Notes: a model not told the origin generated them from the sequence alone. Numbered from the stretch's first letter, positions 9,794 to 19,703 are shown. The stretch: DNA of 64,000 nucleotides from Akkermansia muciniphila (GCF_030848305.1 NZ_CP114598.1:1922001-1986000); one strand, 5' to 3'. Numbers and translations are program-made.

Positions 9794-10993
9794 ATGAATC
9801 AGGATTCAACCCGCAAAGCCAGAGTGAATGTGAGACGGGCCGAAGTAATGGAGCAGGTGGAGAAGGAAATCCAGCAGCATTACCAGAGTGAATTGATTTC
9901 CCATATCCGTTCTGCGGGCAATGTGTACAATCTGGGCCATACGGAATTTTTTCTCGCCCGGGAATTCGGGTTCTGCAACGGCGTACGCCGTGCCATTGAT
10001 ATAGCTTATGCGGCACGCAGAGTGTTTCCGGACCGGCGGATTTTTCTGATCGGGGACATTATCCACAATCCGGAGGTGAACCGGCAGCTGGAGGAGATGG
10101 GCATTCAAAAACTTCCCTGGAAGCAACTGGATTCCTCCTATGACCGGATTAACCCGGATGATGTGGTGATTATCCCCGCGTTCGGTGTTCCCACTTCTTT
10201 CATGGAGGCGCTGGAAGAGAAGGGAGTGCAGATTGTAGACACGACATGCGGGGACGTGATGAAGGTTTGGAAAAGAGTCAAGAATTACGCAGCCATGGGG
10301 ATTACCTCCATTATCCACGGGAAGGCCACGCATGAGGAAACCAGCGCTACGGCTTCCCGTGCTCTTGGAGAACGGGGCAGGGGAAAATACCTGGTGGTTT
10401 ACGATCTGGAGGATGCCCGCATCCTGTGTGACTACATTCTGGGCCGCGGAGACCGCGAGGCGTTTCTGAAACGGTTTGAAGGCTGTTATTCTCCGGGATT
10501 CGACCCTGACCGTGATCTGGAGGAAGTGGGTATCGCCAACCAGACTACCATGCTGAAAACGGAGACGCAGACGCTTCAGAAGATGGTGAAGGATGCCGTT
10601 GTCCAGAGGGACGGAGATGATGATAATTTCTATGTGTTTGATACTATTTGCGGCGCTACCCAGGATCGTCAGGATGCCCTGTATGAACTGTTGAAGAACT
10701 CTCTGGACGTTATGTTTGTGGTGGGCGGCTACAACAGTTCCAACACAACGCACCTGGTGGATATTGCCAGGGAGCATGTGCCCACGTATTTCATTGAATC
10801 CGCAGAATGCATCAAGTCCATCCAGTATGTGGATGCTTTTGACACGAAAACGCGGGAAGTGCACCGCATGACTACGGAACCGGTAGTGCAGAATCTGGGC
10901 AAGTCCCTGAAAGTGGGAATTACGGCAGGTGCTTCATGCCCGGCCAACCTGATTGAGGCTACCATCCTCCGCATTGCGGATCTGCGCAAGTAG
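9794..10993 (+). CDS. ispH: 4-hydroxy-3-methylbut-2-enyl diphosphate reductase
   Basis: The last enzyme of the MEP isoprenoid pathway, an Fe-S protein that makes IPP and DMAPP. Three cluster-binding cysteines are seen: Cys61 (GFCNGVRRAID), Cys152 (DTTCGDVMKVW) and Cys286 (DTICGATQDRQ). The active-site Glu lies in HGKATHEETSATA. It has 399 residues, longer than the roughly 315 of E. coli because of an N-terminal extension and an internal insert (about 215-245); this long form occurs in cyanobacteria and Verrucomicrobiota. I use the ATG at 9794, preceded by GGGAG; a GTG at 9779 is an alternative. Divergent from the dus gene with 70 bp between starts. Confidence 0.95.
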   Translation: MNQDSTRKARVNVRRAEVMEQVEKEIQQHYQSELISHIRSAGNVYNLGHTEFFLAREFGFCNGVRRAIDIAYAARRVFPDRRIFLIGDIIHNPEVNRQLEEMGIQKLPWKQLDSSYDRINPDDVVIIPAFGVPTSFMEALEEKGVQIVDTTCGDVMKVWKRVKNYAAMGITSIIHGKATHEETSATASRALGERGRGKYLVVYDLEDARILCDYILGRGDREAFLKRFEGCYSPGFDPDRDLEEVGIANQTTMLKTETQTLQKMVKDAVVQRDGDDDNFYVFDTICGATQDRQDALYELLKNSLDVMFVVGGYNSSNTTHLVDIAREHVPTYFIESAECIKSIQYVDAFDTKTREVHRMTTEPVVQNLGKSLKVGITAGASCPANLIEATILRIADLRK

Positions 10994-11042
10994 CGAAACG
11001 CCTCCGGTTTGGCGGATGAGAAAAAAGAAGCGTTCTTTTCCA

Positions 11043-11066
11043 ACGGCGGTACTGCCGCTTTTTCCG
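11043..11066 (+). terminator. Possible weak terminator after ispH
   Basis: A short CGGC...GCCG stem followed by CTTTTTCC on the plus strand, about 50 bp after the ispH stop. The stem is only 4-5 bp, so this is tentative. Confidence 0.35.
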
Positions 11067-11128
11067 TAGCACGGAGCAGAAACCTGGGCCGTGGAAGAAG
11101 ACATGGGGAAAACCGCGGGGGCCGTTTT

Positions 11129-11350
11129 CTAAATTTCCAAATCTTCCGGTGTAACGGAACGTTGTTCCCGGGATGCAAGCAGTACGGCTTGCTCCACAAC
11201 GTATTCCGTATTGGAGTCAAAACGGTAGGCGTTGCAGTTGGGGCACACGGCCGTAGTCTGGGATACGATGGAGCCGCAGGCTTCGCAAACCTTGAAGTCC
11301 CCGGGACGGTCAATAATCAGTTTGGCTTTATCCAGGCGGGATTGCTGCAT
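11129..11350 (-). CDS. Small zinc-ribbon protein, function unknown
   Basis: 73 residues with two CxxC knuckles (Cys22/Cys25 in CEAC, Cys36/Cys39 in CPNC) forming a one-domain zinc ribbon, followed by a short helical tail. The start ATG at 11350 is only about 19 bp past the rpsT terminator, so it is transcribed either by read-through or from a promoter overlapping the hairpin. Similar tiny ribbons occur as nucleic-acid-binding or partner proteins; no function is claimed. Confidence 0.7.
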   Translation of the reverse strand: MQQSRLDKAKLIIDRPGDFKVCEACGSIVSQTTAVCPNCNAYRFDSNTEYVVEQAVLLASREQRSVTPEDLEI

Positions 11351-11359
11351 GGGAGTAGA

Positions 11360-11396
11360 AAATAAAACAAGCCGCTCAGCAGAACAGAGCGGCTTG
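11360..11396 (-). terminator. Intrinsic terminator after rpsT
   Basis: On the minus strand a 9-bp stem (AAGCCGCTC / GAGCGGCTT) with a 9-base loop is followed by GTTTTATTTT. It lies 35 bp after the rpsT stop and just upstream of the zinc-ribbon start. Confidence 0.85.
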
Positions 11397-11430
11397 CCAT
11401 AAAGAATCGTCAGAAAACCGAAGTGAAAAC

Positions 11431-11694
11431 TCAGGCGATTTTTGCGATGGCCTTGGCGGCCTTGCTCTTGTAGTTGGCAGCGCGATTGGCGGGGATGGTG
11501 CCAACCTTGGCGGCTTTGTCAACGGCTGAGGAGAAAGTGTTGTAGGCAGCGGCAGCGGCTTCCTTGTCGGACGTTTCCACCGCAACGGCAACTTTCTTGC
11601 GGAGGGTCTTCAACCTGGAGGTCACGGCGCGGTTGCGGGCGGTGCGGGTTTCTGTCTGGCGGATGCGCTTGAGTGCAGATTTGGTATTGGCCAT
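11431..11694 (-). CDS. rpsT: 30S ribosomal protein S20
   Basis: 87 residues, normal S20 length. The N terminus MANTKSALKRIRQTE and the Ala/Lys-rich helical body with the block KAAKVGTIPANRAANYKSK are diagnostic. S20 binds 16S rRNA early in small-subunit assembly. It is followed by its own terminator (11360-11396). Confidence 0.97.
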   Translation of the reverse strand: MANTKSALKRIRQTETRTARNRAVTSRLKTLRKKVAVAVETSDKEAAAAAYNTFSSAVDKAAKVGTIPANRAANYKSKAAKAIAKIA

Positions 11695-11833
11695 GTTTAA
11701 AAAAGGTTCGGTTTCCGTTTCGAGGTGGCAGAAACATTAGAATAACAGGACAAAATGTCAAGCTCTTGATGTATTTTTTAAGGCATTCCTTTCCCGCGCG
11801 GGCTGACTGCGGGCTTTACCGGAAAAGGAGTTT

Positions 11834-12463
11834 GTGGCATTATATCCCCCCGTTATGAAGAAACGCGTGGATTTGCCTGAAAAAAAATATGAAGGATATA
11901 TTTTTGATTTGGACGGCACCCTGGTGGACAGCATGCCGCTCCATTACAGGGCATGGCGCGAAGCTTTGGCACGTGCGGGGGCTCCGGACCATGTGTTCCG
12001 GGCGGATGAATTCTATTCCTGCGGCGGAAAGTCCGCCAATGATGTGGTGCGTTTTTTAAATGAACGGTACGGCATGCACATGGATGCGGCATCCACGGCT
12101 GCGGATAAGCGCCGCATTTATCTGGAAATGCTGGAAAAGGAAGGCATGCAGCCTATCCGGGAAGTGGTGGAGTTCGTGCATTCCCTTGGAGACGCCCCCA
12201 AGGCGATAGCCACCGGGAGCGCCATGCCGGGAGCGTCCCGGACTTTGGCTGCCGCCGGGCTTTCAGGCCTTTTTGACGTGATTTTGACGCCGGATGAGGT
12301 GGAGCATGGCAAACCTGCGCCGGACATGTTTCTGAAGGCGGCGGAGCTCCTGGGGGTTGCCCCGGACCGTTGCGTGGTTTTTGAGGATGCCGAGCCCGGC
12401 ATGAAAGCTGCCGAAGCCGCAGGAATGGACTGTGTGCAGGTCCGGCGGCCATCCCTGGACTGA
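11834..12463 (+). CDS. HAD-superfamily phosphatase / beta-phosphoglucomutase-like
   Basis: 209 residues from a GTG at 11834, which sits 3 bases after AAGGAG; an internal ATG at 11855 is the alternative but lacks a ribosome-binding site. Motif I is FDLDGTLVDS (Asp25 nucleophile, Asp27), motif II lies near IATGSAMPG, the Lys is in HGKPAPD, and motif IV is VVFEDAEPGMKAA. The subfamily I cap and this motif set fit beta-phosphoglucomutase or a small sugar-phosphate phosphatase. The specific substrate is unknown. Confidence 0.85.
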   Translation: MALYPPVMKKRVDLPEKKYEGYIFDLDGTLVDSMPLHYRAWREALARAGAPDHVFRADEFYSCGGKSANDVVRFLNERYGMHMDAASTAADKRRIYLEMLEKEGMQPIREVVEFVHSLGDAPKAIATGSAMPGASRTLAAAGLSGLFDVILTPDEVEHGKPAPDMFLKAAELLGVAPDRCVVFEDAEPGMKAAEAAGMDCVQVRRPSLD

Positions 12464-12612
12464 TTCCTCTTTCCTGATTTTTTGCGGAAGAGGATTCCGG
12501 AATTTTCCTCCTTTCTTCATGCCCTTCTTCCTTTTAAGGAAAAGGCTTCACATTGCGTCCGGAATGCGTTAGAACCTTTTTTCCTATTGAACAAATAAAA
12601 TATTATTTGCAC

Positions 12613-14466
12613 ATGAGCACAAACGACAAAACATCATCCGCCCCGACGAAAACCCGCATGACAGGAGCTGAAGTGCTCGTGGAATGCCTCGTGCGTGAAG
12701 GTGTAGACGTCGTCTTTGCCTATCCTGGCGGCGCCAGCATGCCGATTCATCAGGCCCTGAGCCATCAGCCCAAGATACGGACCATCCTGCCCCGTCATGA
12801 ACAGGGCGGGGCATTCGGCGCGGAAGGTTACGGACGCGTTACGGGCAAGGTGGGCGTTTGTATTTCCACCTCCGGCCCTGGCGCCACCAATATGATTACC
12901 TCCATTGCGGACGCTTATCTGGATTCCACGCCTCTGGTGGCGATTACGGCGCAGGTCATGCGCTCCCTGATTGGGCGCGGCGCCTTTCAGGAAACAGACG
13001 TATTCGGCATGACCTCCCCTATCGTGAAGCACAGCTATTTGGTGACGGAACCGGAAGAATTGCCCCGCATCATCAAGGAAGCTTTTTACATTGCCTCTAC
13101 GGGCCGTCCGGGCCCTGTGCTGATTGATATGCCCAAGGACGTGCAGGAGGCTGTGTTTACGCCGGACTTCGACATGGAGATGGATATTCCCGGCTACAAT
13201 CCCGTGTTGCCCGTTCCTGCGGAAAAGCTGGAAGAACTTATCCCGTTGATTGAAAACGCCCAGCGGCCTGTTATTTATGCCGGCGGCGGCATTATTTCTG
13301 CGGAAGCCTCCGGAGACCTTCTGGAATTTGCGGAACGTTCCCAGATTCCTGTGGCGACTACCCTGATGGGCATTGGCGCCATGCCGGAAACCCACCCTCT
13401 TTCCCTGCGCTGGCTGGGCATGCACGGAGCCGTGTTTGCGAATAACGCCGTAAATGAAGCGGATCTGGTCATTGCCCTGGGCGCCCGGTTTGACGACCGC
13501 GTGACGGGCGCCGTCAATATGTTCTGCCCGGGTTCCACGATCGTTCACATTGACATTGACGCCAGCGAGATCAATAAAAACAAGAAAGTGGCGTATCCCA
13601 TCCGCGCGAACGTGAAGGATGCCCTCCAGGTGCTCAACTCCGCTCTGGCCGCAAAAGGCTGGGAACGCAGATCCTCCGGCTTCACCCGCACGCCGGAATG
13701 GTTCGGCGTGATTGACGGCTGGAAAAAACAGTACCCCTTCTCCTATGAAGACCGCAAGGGGTATATCGCCCCGCAGGCCGTCATTGAAGAGCTCTACCGC
13801 CAGACGGCGGACAAGGACCCCATCATCTGCACGGGGGTGGGCCAGCATCAGATGTTTGCCGCCCAATTCTTCAAGTTTGACAAGCCCCGCCGTCTGGCTA
13901 CTTCCGGCGGTTTGGGAACCATGGGCTATGGGCTTCCGGCCTCCATGGGGGCGTGCCTGGCTTATCCGGACAGACTGGTGGTGAATATCGACGGGGACGG
14001 TTCCATGCTCATGAATATTCAGGAGCTGGCCACCATTCATGTGGAGCGTCTGCCCGTCAAATGCATTATCCTGAACAACCAGCACCTGGGCATGGTGGTT
14101 CAGTGGGAAGATTTGAAATATGATTCCAACCGGGCACAGACCTTCCTGGCGGACCCGCACGACAATTATGACCCTACCCATAAAACGGAAGACGTCATCT
14201 ACCCGAACTATCCGCTTATTTGCGCCGGATTCGGCGTCAAGTGCGAGCGTGTGCTTCGCATAGAGGAGCTTCCTGCGGCTATCGCCCGGATGATTGAATC
14301 CCCTGAGGCCTATGTCCTGGACGTCATGGTTCCCCATGATGTGCATGTGCTGCCGATGATTCTGGGGGGCATGAGCTACAAGGATGTGATTCTGGAACGT
14401 ATTGCCGGGGATGGTTCCGCCAAAAAGGCGTCTGAACTGGGCAAGGAAATTCCGACCGCCTTGTAA
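12613..14466 (+). CDS. ilvB: Acetolactate synthase, large (catalytic) subunit
   Basis: 617 residues from the ATG at 12613 (MSTNDKTSSA); the upstream TTG extension from 12553 is not conserved-looking. ThDP-dependent enzyme with the catalytic Glu63 in RHEQGGAF, the FAD/regulatory middle domain, and the ThDP-Mg motif IDGDGSMLMN...NNQHLGM. It condenses pyruvate (or pyruvate plus 2-ketobutyrate), the first common step of valine, leucine and isoleucine synthesis. No small regulatory subunit (ilvN/ilvH) is adjacent. A terminator follows at 14502-14533. Confidence 0.95.
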   Translation: MSTNDKTSSAPTKTRMTGAEVLVECLVREGVDVVFAYPGGASMPIHQALSHQPKIRTILPRHEQGGAFGAEGYGRVTGKVGVCISTSGPGATNMITSIADAYLDSTPLVAITAQVMRSLIGRGAFQETDVFGMTSPIVKHSYLVTEPEELPRIIKEAFYIASTGRPGPVLIDMPKDVQEAVFTPDFDMEMDIPGYNPVLPVPAEKLEELIPLIENAQRPVIYAGGGIISAEASGDLLEFAERSQIPVATTLMGIGAMPETHPLSLRWLGMHGAVFANNAVNEADLVIALGARFDDRVTGAVNMFCPGSTIVHIDIDASEINKNKKVAYPIRANVKDALQVLNSALAAKGWERRSSGFTRTPEWFGVIDGWKKQYPFSYEDRKGYIAPQAVIEELYRQTADKDPIICTGVGQHQMFAAQFFKFDKPRRLATSGGLGTMGYGLPASMGACLAYPDRLVVNIDGDGSMLMNIQELATIHVERLPVKCIILNNQHLGMVVQWEDLKYDSNRAQTFLADPHDNYDPTHKTEDVIYPNYPLICAGFGVKCERVLRIEELPAAIARMIESPEAYVLDVMVPHDVHVLPMILGGMSYKDVILERIAGDGSAKKASELGKEIPTAL

Positions 14467-14501
14467 AGGTGAGGAGAATTTTTCCCATTGAGCCTTAAGC
14501 T

Positions 14502-14533
14502 GGAGCCGTCCGTAAGGGCGGCTCCTGTTTTTC
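14502..14533 (+). terminator. Intrinsic terminator after ilvB
   Basis: 10-bp stem (GGAGCCGTCC / GGGCGGCTCC) with a 4-base loop, followed by TGTTTTTC on the plus strand, 35 bp after the ilvB stop. Confidence 0.9.
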
Positions 14534-14887
14534 ATGGAGGAACATTCCTGTTTCCCGGGAGGTGGATGCCTGGTTTTGTAAGGTATAAGGAAGATGGTTC
14601 TGGACGCGGCGGAAAAGAACGGTTAACATCAACGAAACAAATTGAGTGCAAGCTGGCTGGGACGTGAAGAAACTGAGTTTTTCTGAAATGATACCGCTTC
14701 GGATGCTGCCTTGCGCCAACCTCAAGCTCACAGAAAATTTCCGGGAATCCGGCGCATGCTGTAAGTGCTTGGGTAATGTATCTTGAAAAAATCTCCTTTG
14801 ATCAGGCCTGTCTGCATCCGTTTTGTTCATCAGGTTGGCGCAAAATCTTTGTTGCATGTTTGATGCTCAAACTGTATTAGTCTGGCC
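14534..14887. other. Non-coding stretch between ilvB terminator and CRISPR remnant
   Basis: No convincing gene on either strand. By position it would contain the leader of the degenerate CRISPR array, because the repeats are better conserved at this end, but I see no recognisable leader motif. Confidence 0.4.
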
Positions 14888-15034
14888 GTCGCACCCTCAC
14901 GGGTGTGTGAATTGAAACGTTGGAAAGCGAAAAGAAAGTCGCACCCTCACGGGGGTGTGAATTGAAACTTTCAGTCCGGGAGCCGGAAAAGAGCCGTTCG
15001 GCCGTCGCACCCTCACGGGTGCGTGAATGGAACC
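14888..15034 (+). CRISPR. Three-repeat CRISPR remnant, subtype I-C-like repeats, no cas genes
   Basis: Three copies of a 31-base repeat beginning GTCGCACCCTCACGGG and ending in GAATTGAAAC lie at 14888-14918, 14938-14968 and about 15004-15034. The start, internal palindrome and ATTGAAAC end resemble subtype I-C repeats. Copies differ at a few bases (GTGTG, GGGTG, GTGCG in the centre) and the third has a degraded end (AATGGAAC), as expected for the leader-distal repeat. The second spacer is 35 bases, normal for I-C; the first is only 19 bases, too short to be functional. No cas1, cas2 or cas3 in the window. I read it as an orphan decayed array. Confidence 0.75.
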
Positions 15035-15266
15035 CCGTGGTTTGAGAGTGCCGTTTACTATTTTTAAAAAGCAAGGTCTGAGTAATACAGAAGAAAGACA
15101 GAATGCCCCTTGTTTCTCAGTATTTGAATCCTGAGCGGGACAGGGTGATTTGTACAGAGAGGGCGGTGCGCAGGAGCAAAGCGCCCGTGCTGCGTACTGG
15201 AAACAGGAAGCAGGGATATTCTTTCGGCTGGACAAATGGAGAAGCGGAAGACACTCTAAGCGTTCC

Positions 15267-16163
15267 ATGGAGGACATACGCTATTACAACCGTTATACGG
15301 GCAGAGTGGAACGGGAGCAGGTACTGGGGGAGAAGTATATGCAATGGATTTACGGCACTGCCTCGGGGAAAGCGGCGCTGCATGTCCTGATTAAACGAGG
15401 CGTTTTTTCCCGTCTGCTGGGGTGGTTGAAGAACCGCCCTTCCAGCGCCCGTTCCATTCCCTCTTTTGTGAAGGAGTACGGCATTAATATGGAAGATTCT
15501 CTCAAGGGGATGGGAGAGTTCAGGCATTTCAACGATTTTTTCTACCGCCGCCTGAAACCGGGCGCCCGTCCTTTGGCTGGTGGAGAGGATACGGCCGTTT
15601 TCCCTGCAGATGCCCGGCACATGGGCTGGGAACGCGCCGACCGAATTAAGAACGTTTTTGTGAAGGGGCAGAGTTTTGACCTGCCTTCCCTGCTGGGGAG
15701 CGACACCCTGGCTGAGCGGTATGCGGCAGGCGCCGTCGTCTTGTCGCGCCTGTGCCCTACGGATTACCACCGTTTTCATTTTCCCGTATCCGGGGTGCCC
15801 GGTCCGTGGACGAAGCTGGGAGGCCCGTTGGCAAGCGTGTCTCCATATTGCCTGCGCAGCCGTCTGGCATGGCTATGGACTAATAAAAGGAATTTGACCC
15901 TGATCCAGTCGGAGTTATGGGGAGAGGTCGCCATGCTGGAGGTGGGGGCTACCGGAGTTGGGCTGATTGAAGAGACGTATGTTCCGGGCGCTTTCTCCGC
16001 AAGAGGGGCGGAGAAGGGGTATTTTGCCTTTGGGGGCTCCACGGTAATGTGCTTTTTTGAACCGGGCAGAGTCAGGCTGGCTTCCGATTTGTTGGAAAAG
16101 ACGGAGGAAGGTTTGGAGCTGTTTGCCCGGCAGGGCGACATGATGGGCACGGCAGCGACATAG
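15267..16163 (+). CDS. psd: Phosphatidylserine decarboxylase proenzyme
   Basis: 298 residues from the ATG at 15267 (MEDIRYYNRYTGRVE); an upstream open stretch to 15150 is not conserved-looking. The pyruvoyl-forming site is AFGGSTVMCFF with Ser258 of the GST motif, where self-cleavage produces the alpha chain's pyruvoyl group. Other family blocks are FNDFFYRRLKPGARP and LCPTDYHRFHFPVSG. It converts phosphatidylserine to phosphatidylethanolamine at the inner membrane. The 2.6-kDa upstream region carries the CRISPR remnant, so it is probably transcribed from its own promoter. Confidence 0.93.
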   Translation: MEDIRYYNRYTGRVEREQVLGEKYMQWIYGTASGKAALHVLIKRGVFSRLLGWLKNRPSSARSIPSFVKEYGINMEDSLKGMGEFRHFNDFFYRRLKPGARPLAGGEDTAVFPADARHMGWERADRIKNVFVKGQSFDLPSLLGSDTLAERYAAGAVVLSRLCPTDYHRFHFPVSGVPGPWTKLGGPLASVSPYCLRSRLAWLWTNKRNLTLIQSELWGEVAMLEVGATGVGLIEETYVPGAFSARGAEKGYFAFGGSTVMCFFEPGRVRLASDLLEKTEEGLELFARQGDMMGTAAT

Positions 16164-16301
16164 CGTTGAGGCTGGTGTGCCTGTCCCGCCATGTTTTGAA
16201 TAGGGCTTTCCCTTAAAGCCTGATAGCAGGAGGCCGGAGATGGAACTCCGGCGTTTCAGGGCGGATGTTCGGATTTTTGATTTCCCGAAGTGCCAGGCGG
16301 G

Positions 16302-16955
16302 TTATTTCATTTCCGCAATGGCTTGGGCCATATTCGGAGCCTTGAAGGTAGAGGAACCTGCCACCAGCACGTCCGCCCCGGCCAGAGCGCACTGGGCTGC
16401 GTTGTTTTTGCCAATTCCTCCGTCCATTTGAATAAGGAAGGAAGCGCGGTTTTCCGTACGCCATTCGACGGCTTTTTCCACCTTGTCCAATACGGAGGGC
16501 ATGAAGGATTGGCCGCCGAAGCCCGGCACTACGGACATGACCAGCAACAGGTCTATTTCCGCCAGGTAGGGTTCTACGGTTTCAAAGGGAGTGGCCGGGT
16601 TGAGAGCCAGGCCGTTTTTTACTCCGGCTTTCCGGATTCGTCCGAGGGTGTTGCGAATGTAGTAAGGGTCGCCCAGTTCCACGTGAAAGCAGATGAGGTT
16701 CACGCCTGCCTTGACGAAGCGGTCAAAGTAGTGGTCCGGCCGTTCTATCATCAGGTGAGCATCCAGAAAGCGGTCCGGCCCCACCGCTTTTCTGACGGCG
16801 GCGCAGATTTCCGGGCCAAAGGAGATGTTGTCCACAAAGTGGCCGTCCATGATGTCCAGATGCAGCCAGTCGGCTCCGGAGTCAAAGGCGCGGCGCGCTT
16901 CCTCCCCGATGCGGGAGAAGTCGGCGGCCAGCAGGGACGGGGAGATCATGGTCAT
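16302..16955 (-). CDS. rpe: Ribulose-phosphate 3-epimerase
   Basis: 217 residues, typical length. TIM-barrel metal-dependent epimerase with SPSLLAADFSRI at the N terminus, the metal-binding HLDIMDGHFVDN block, MSVVPGFGGQSF, and DGGIGKNNA near the C terminus. It interconverts ribulose 5-phosphate and xylulose 5-phosphate in the pentose phosphate pathway. It starts 24 bp after leuS ends, on the same strand, so the two are likely co-transcribed. Confidence 0.96.
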   Translation of the reverse strand: MTMISPSLLAADFSRIGEEARRAFDSGADWLHLDIMDGHFVDNISFGPEICAAVRKAVGPDRFLDAHLMIERPDHYFDRFVKAGVNLICFHVELGDPYYIRNTLGRIRKAGVKNGLALNPATPFETVEPYLAEIDLLLVMSVVPGFGGQSFMPSVLDKVEKAVEWRTENRASFLIQMDGGIGKNNAAQCALAGADVLVAGSSTFKAPNMAQAIAEMK

Positions 16956-16979
16956 GATGGCAGGGTCTTTCCGGGGTTG

Positions 16980-19553
16980 TCAGTTGGCTACGATGTTGAC
17001 CAGGCGGCCGGGCACGACAATTACCTTGCGCACGGTGACGCCGTCCAGGAAAATGTTCACCTTAGCGGAGGCCAGGGCCAGCTTTTCCAGTTCTTCCCGG
17101 GAGATGTCCTTGGGCACTTCCAGCTTGTCCCTCAGTTTGCCGTTCACCTGGATGACCATGGGAACGGTATTTTCCTCCAGAAGGGCTTCCTCCCATTCAG
17201 GCCAGTTTTTCTGGCAAAGCTGCGTTTGGGCCAGAGCCGGGAAGGCTGTTTGCAGGCGGCTGTGGATTTCTTCCGTAAGGTGGGGGGCAAAGGGATTTAA
17301 CAGGGTCAGGAAGGCATCATAGTCCTGAACGTCCACCACGTCCGCGGAGGTCATGGCATTGGTGCATTCCATCATTTTCGCAATGGCGGTGTTGAAGGAC
17401 ATGGCATTGATGTCCTCCGTCACTTTTTTAATGGTTTTGTGCAGTTCCTTGCGTACGGCAAGCACCTCGGCTTCCGCAGCGTTCTCCGCCAGTTTGGAGT
17501 TGATTTCCCATTCTCCTTCCTGATTTTCCCGGAAGGCCACGCGCCAGACGCGGGCCAGAAAGCGGGAAATGCCTTCCACGCCTTTGGTCGCCCAGGGTTT
17601 CACGTCCTTGAGAGGGCCCATGAACATTTCATATAACCGCAGGGAGTCCGCTCCATATTCGCGGACGATGTCGTCCGGATTGACGACGTTGCCGCGGGAT
17701 TTGGACATTTTCTGGCCGTCTTCCCCCAGGATGAGCCCCTGGTTGACGAGTTTCTGGAAGGGCTCGTTGGTGCTGAGATAGCCGAGGTCAAAGAGGACCT
17801 TGTGCCAGAAGCGGGCATAGAGAAGGTGGAGAACGGCGTGTTCCGTGCCGCCTACGTACAGGTCCACGCCTCCGGGGGTTCCGGCGGATCCCATCCAGTA
17901 TTGTTCCGCTTCCCGGCTGACGAAGCGTTCCGTGTTGGCCGGATCCAGGTAGCGCAGGTAGTACCAGCAGGAGCCGGCCCATTGGGGCATGGTATTCGTT
18001 TCCCGGTGGGCCGTGGGCGTGTAGGCTATCCATTCCTCAGCCTTGACCAGAGGGCCGCGGGGGTCTCCCGTGGGGGCGAAGTCGTCCAGATCCGGCTGGA
18101 GTACGGGGAGTTCGCTTTCCGGCAGGGCATGGTGGCGGCCGTTTTCCCATACGATGGGGAACGGTTCCCCCCAGTAACGCTGGCGGGAGAAGAGCCAGTC
18201 GCGCAGCTTGTAGTTTACTTTGCGGCGTCCCTTGCCGTTTTCTTCCAGCCAGAGGATCATTTTTTCCTTGGCTTCCGGAGTAGGCAGTCCGGTCAGGAAG
18301 TCGGAGTTCACGCTGGAACCTTCATAACCGCAGAAGCCGCGCCAGTCCATGTCTTCACTGGGCGGCTGAACTACCTGGAGAACAGGCAGGCCGAAGACTT
18401 GGGCAAAGGCGAAGTCGCGTTCATCATGGGCGGGGACGGCCATGATGGCTCCGGTTCCGTAGCCCATCAGCACATAGTCCGCAATCCAGACGGGGATTTT
18501 CTTTCCATTGACCGGATTGACGGCATAGGCTCCGGTGAAGACCCCTGTTTTTTCCTTGGAGAGGTCTGTGCGTTCCAGGTCGCTTTTGGAGGCGCATTGG
18601 GCGCGGTATTGTTCCACGGCATTTTTCTGTTCCGGCGTGGTGACGGCATCCACCAGCGGGTGTTCCGGGGAAAGAACCATGTAGGTGGCCCCAAAGAGGG
18701 TGTCCGGCCTGGTGGTGTAGACAGTGATCGTTTCTCCGTCCAGGGTAAAGTCCACTTCCGCCCCTTCCGATTTGCCTATCCAGTTGCGCTGAAGCAGTTT
18801 GATGGATTCCGGCCAGTCCAGGGGCTCCAGCTCGTCAATAAGGCGTTCCGCATAGTCCGTGATGCGCAGCATCCACTGGCGCAGGGGACGGCGTTCCACG
18901 CGGTGCCCCTTGGATTTCCATTCCTCCACTTCCTCATTGGCAAGGACGGTTCCCAGGTCCGGAGACCAGTTGACGGCCGCTTCCGCCACGTAAGCCAGCC
19001 GGCGCTGGTCGATTTCCTCCCGGCTTAATCCCTGTTCCTCCAGCTCGGAAACGGGGCGCGCCTTTTTCAGTTCCTTGTTGTAGTAGGAGTTGTAAAGGCG
19101 GAGGAATATCCACTGGGTCCACCGGACGTATTTATGGTCCGTTGTTGCTATTTCCCGGTCCCAGTCGTAAGAGAACCCCAGCATTTTGAGCTGGCGGCGG
19201 AAGTTGTCTATATTCCGGAAGGTAGTGACGGAGGGGTGCTGCCCGGTTTTAATGGCGTATTGCTCCGCCGGAAGGCCGAAGGAGTCCCACCCCATGGGAT
19301 GGAGCACGTTAAAGCCGTTCATGCGTTTGAAACGCGCTATAATGTCCGTGGCGGTGTATCCTTCCGGATGGCCCACATGCAGCCCCGCTCCGCTGGGGTA
19401 GGGGAACATGTCCAGCACGTAGTATTTGGGTTTGGACGCATCAAAGCCCTCTTCCCCCGGGTTGTTTACTTTAAAGGTTTTCCTTTCGTCCCAGATCTGT
19501 TGCCATTTAGGTTCAAAAACGTCAAAGGGATATGGTTTCTTACGCTCGGACAT
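16980..19553 (-). CDS. leuS: Leucyl-tRNA synthetase
   Basis: 857 residues from the ATG at 19553 ([19 protein letters not shown]); the open frame to 19733 would overlap the divergent sulfatase gene and is not conserved-looking. Class I synthetase with the HIGH-type motif [13 protein letters not shown], a CP1 editing domain of about residues 220-430 (including [19 protein letters not shown]), and the KMSKS loop [12 protein letters not shown]. Charges tRNA-Leu; a tRNA-Leu(CAA) gene is at 47929-48011. Only 182 bp separates this start from the sulfatase start. Confidence 0.97.
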   Translation of the reverse strand: MSERKKPYPFDVFEPKWQQIWDERKTFKVNNPGEEGFDASKPKYYVLDMFPYPSGAGLHVGHPEGYTATDIIARFKRMNGFNVLHPMGWDSFGLPAEQYAIKTGQHPSVTTFRNIDNFRRQLKMLGFSYDWDREIATTDHKYVRWTQWIFLRLYNSYYNKELKKARPVSELEEQGLSREEIDQRRLAYVAEAAVNWSPDLGTVLANEEVEEWKSKGHRVERRPLRQWMLRITDYAERLIDELEPLDWPESIKLLQRNWIGKSEGAEVDFTLDGETITVYTTRPDTLFGATYMVLSPEHPLVDAVTTPEQKNAVEQYRAQCASKSDLERTDLSKEKTGVFTGAYAVNPVNGKKIPVWIADYVLMGYGTGAIMAVPAHDERDFAFAQVFGLPVLQVVQPPSEDMDWRGFCGYEGSSVNSDFLTGLPTPEAKEKMILWLEENGKGRRKVNYKLRDWLFSRQRYWGEPFPIVWENGRHHALPESELPVLQPDLDDFAPTGDPRGPLVKAEEWIAYTPTAHRETNTMPQWAGSCWYYLRYLDPANTERFVSREAEQYWMGSAGTPGGVDLYVGGTEHAVLHLLYARFWHKVLFDLGYLSTNEPFQKLVNQGLILGEDGQKMSKSRGNVVNPDDIVREYGADSLRLYEMFMGPLKDVKPWATKGVEGISRFLARVWRVAFRENQEGEWEINSKLAENAAEAEVLAVRKELHKTIKKVTEDINAMSFNTAIAKMMECTNAMTSADVVDVQDYDAFLTLLNPFAPHLTEEIHSRLQTAFPALAQTQLCQKNWPEWEEALLEENTVPMVIQVNGKLRDKLEVPKDISREELEKLALASAKVNIFLDGVTVRKVIVVPGRLVNIVAN

Positions 19554-19686
19554 GACGGGAGGGAATGTATACTCCGCCCGCGGGTCAATCAAGCCTAAAC
19601 CCGGCGGAATACAGGCGCTTCCCATGCGCCGGGGGCATGATGCCGTTTTTCGGAGAAAAGAGGAAAGGGCAGAAGGTGTTTGCGCG

Positions 19687-19703
19687 TATTTTTTAACTGA
19701 AAG
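19687..19703 (+). promoter_or_regulatory. 17-bp shared upstream motif, copy 1 (sulfatase)
   Basis: TATTTTTTAACTGAAAG. The same 17 bases occur at 37433-37449 upstream of a GH2 gene and a close variant at 60006-60021 upstream of the GH35 gene. All three genes encode secreted glycan-active enzymes. Role unknown; promoter or binding site are possible. Confidence 0.4.
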
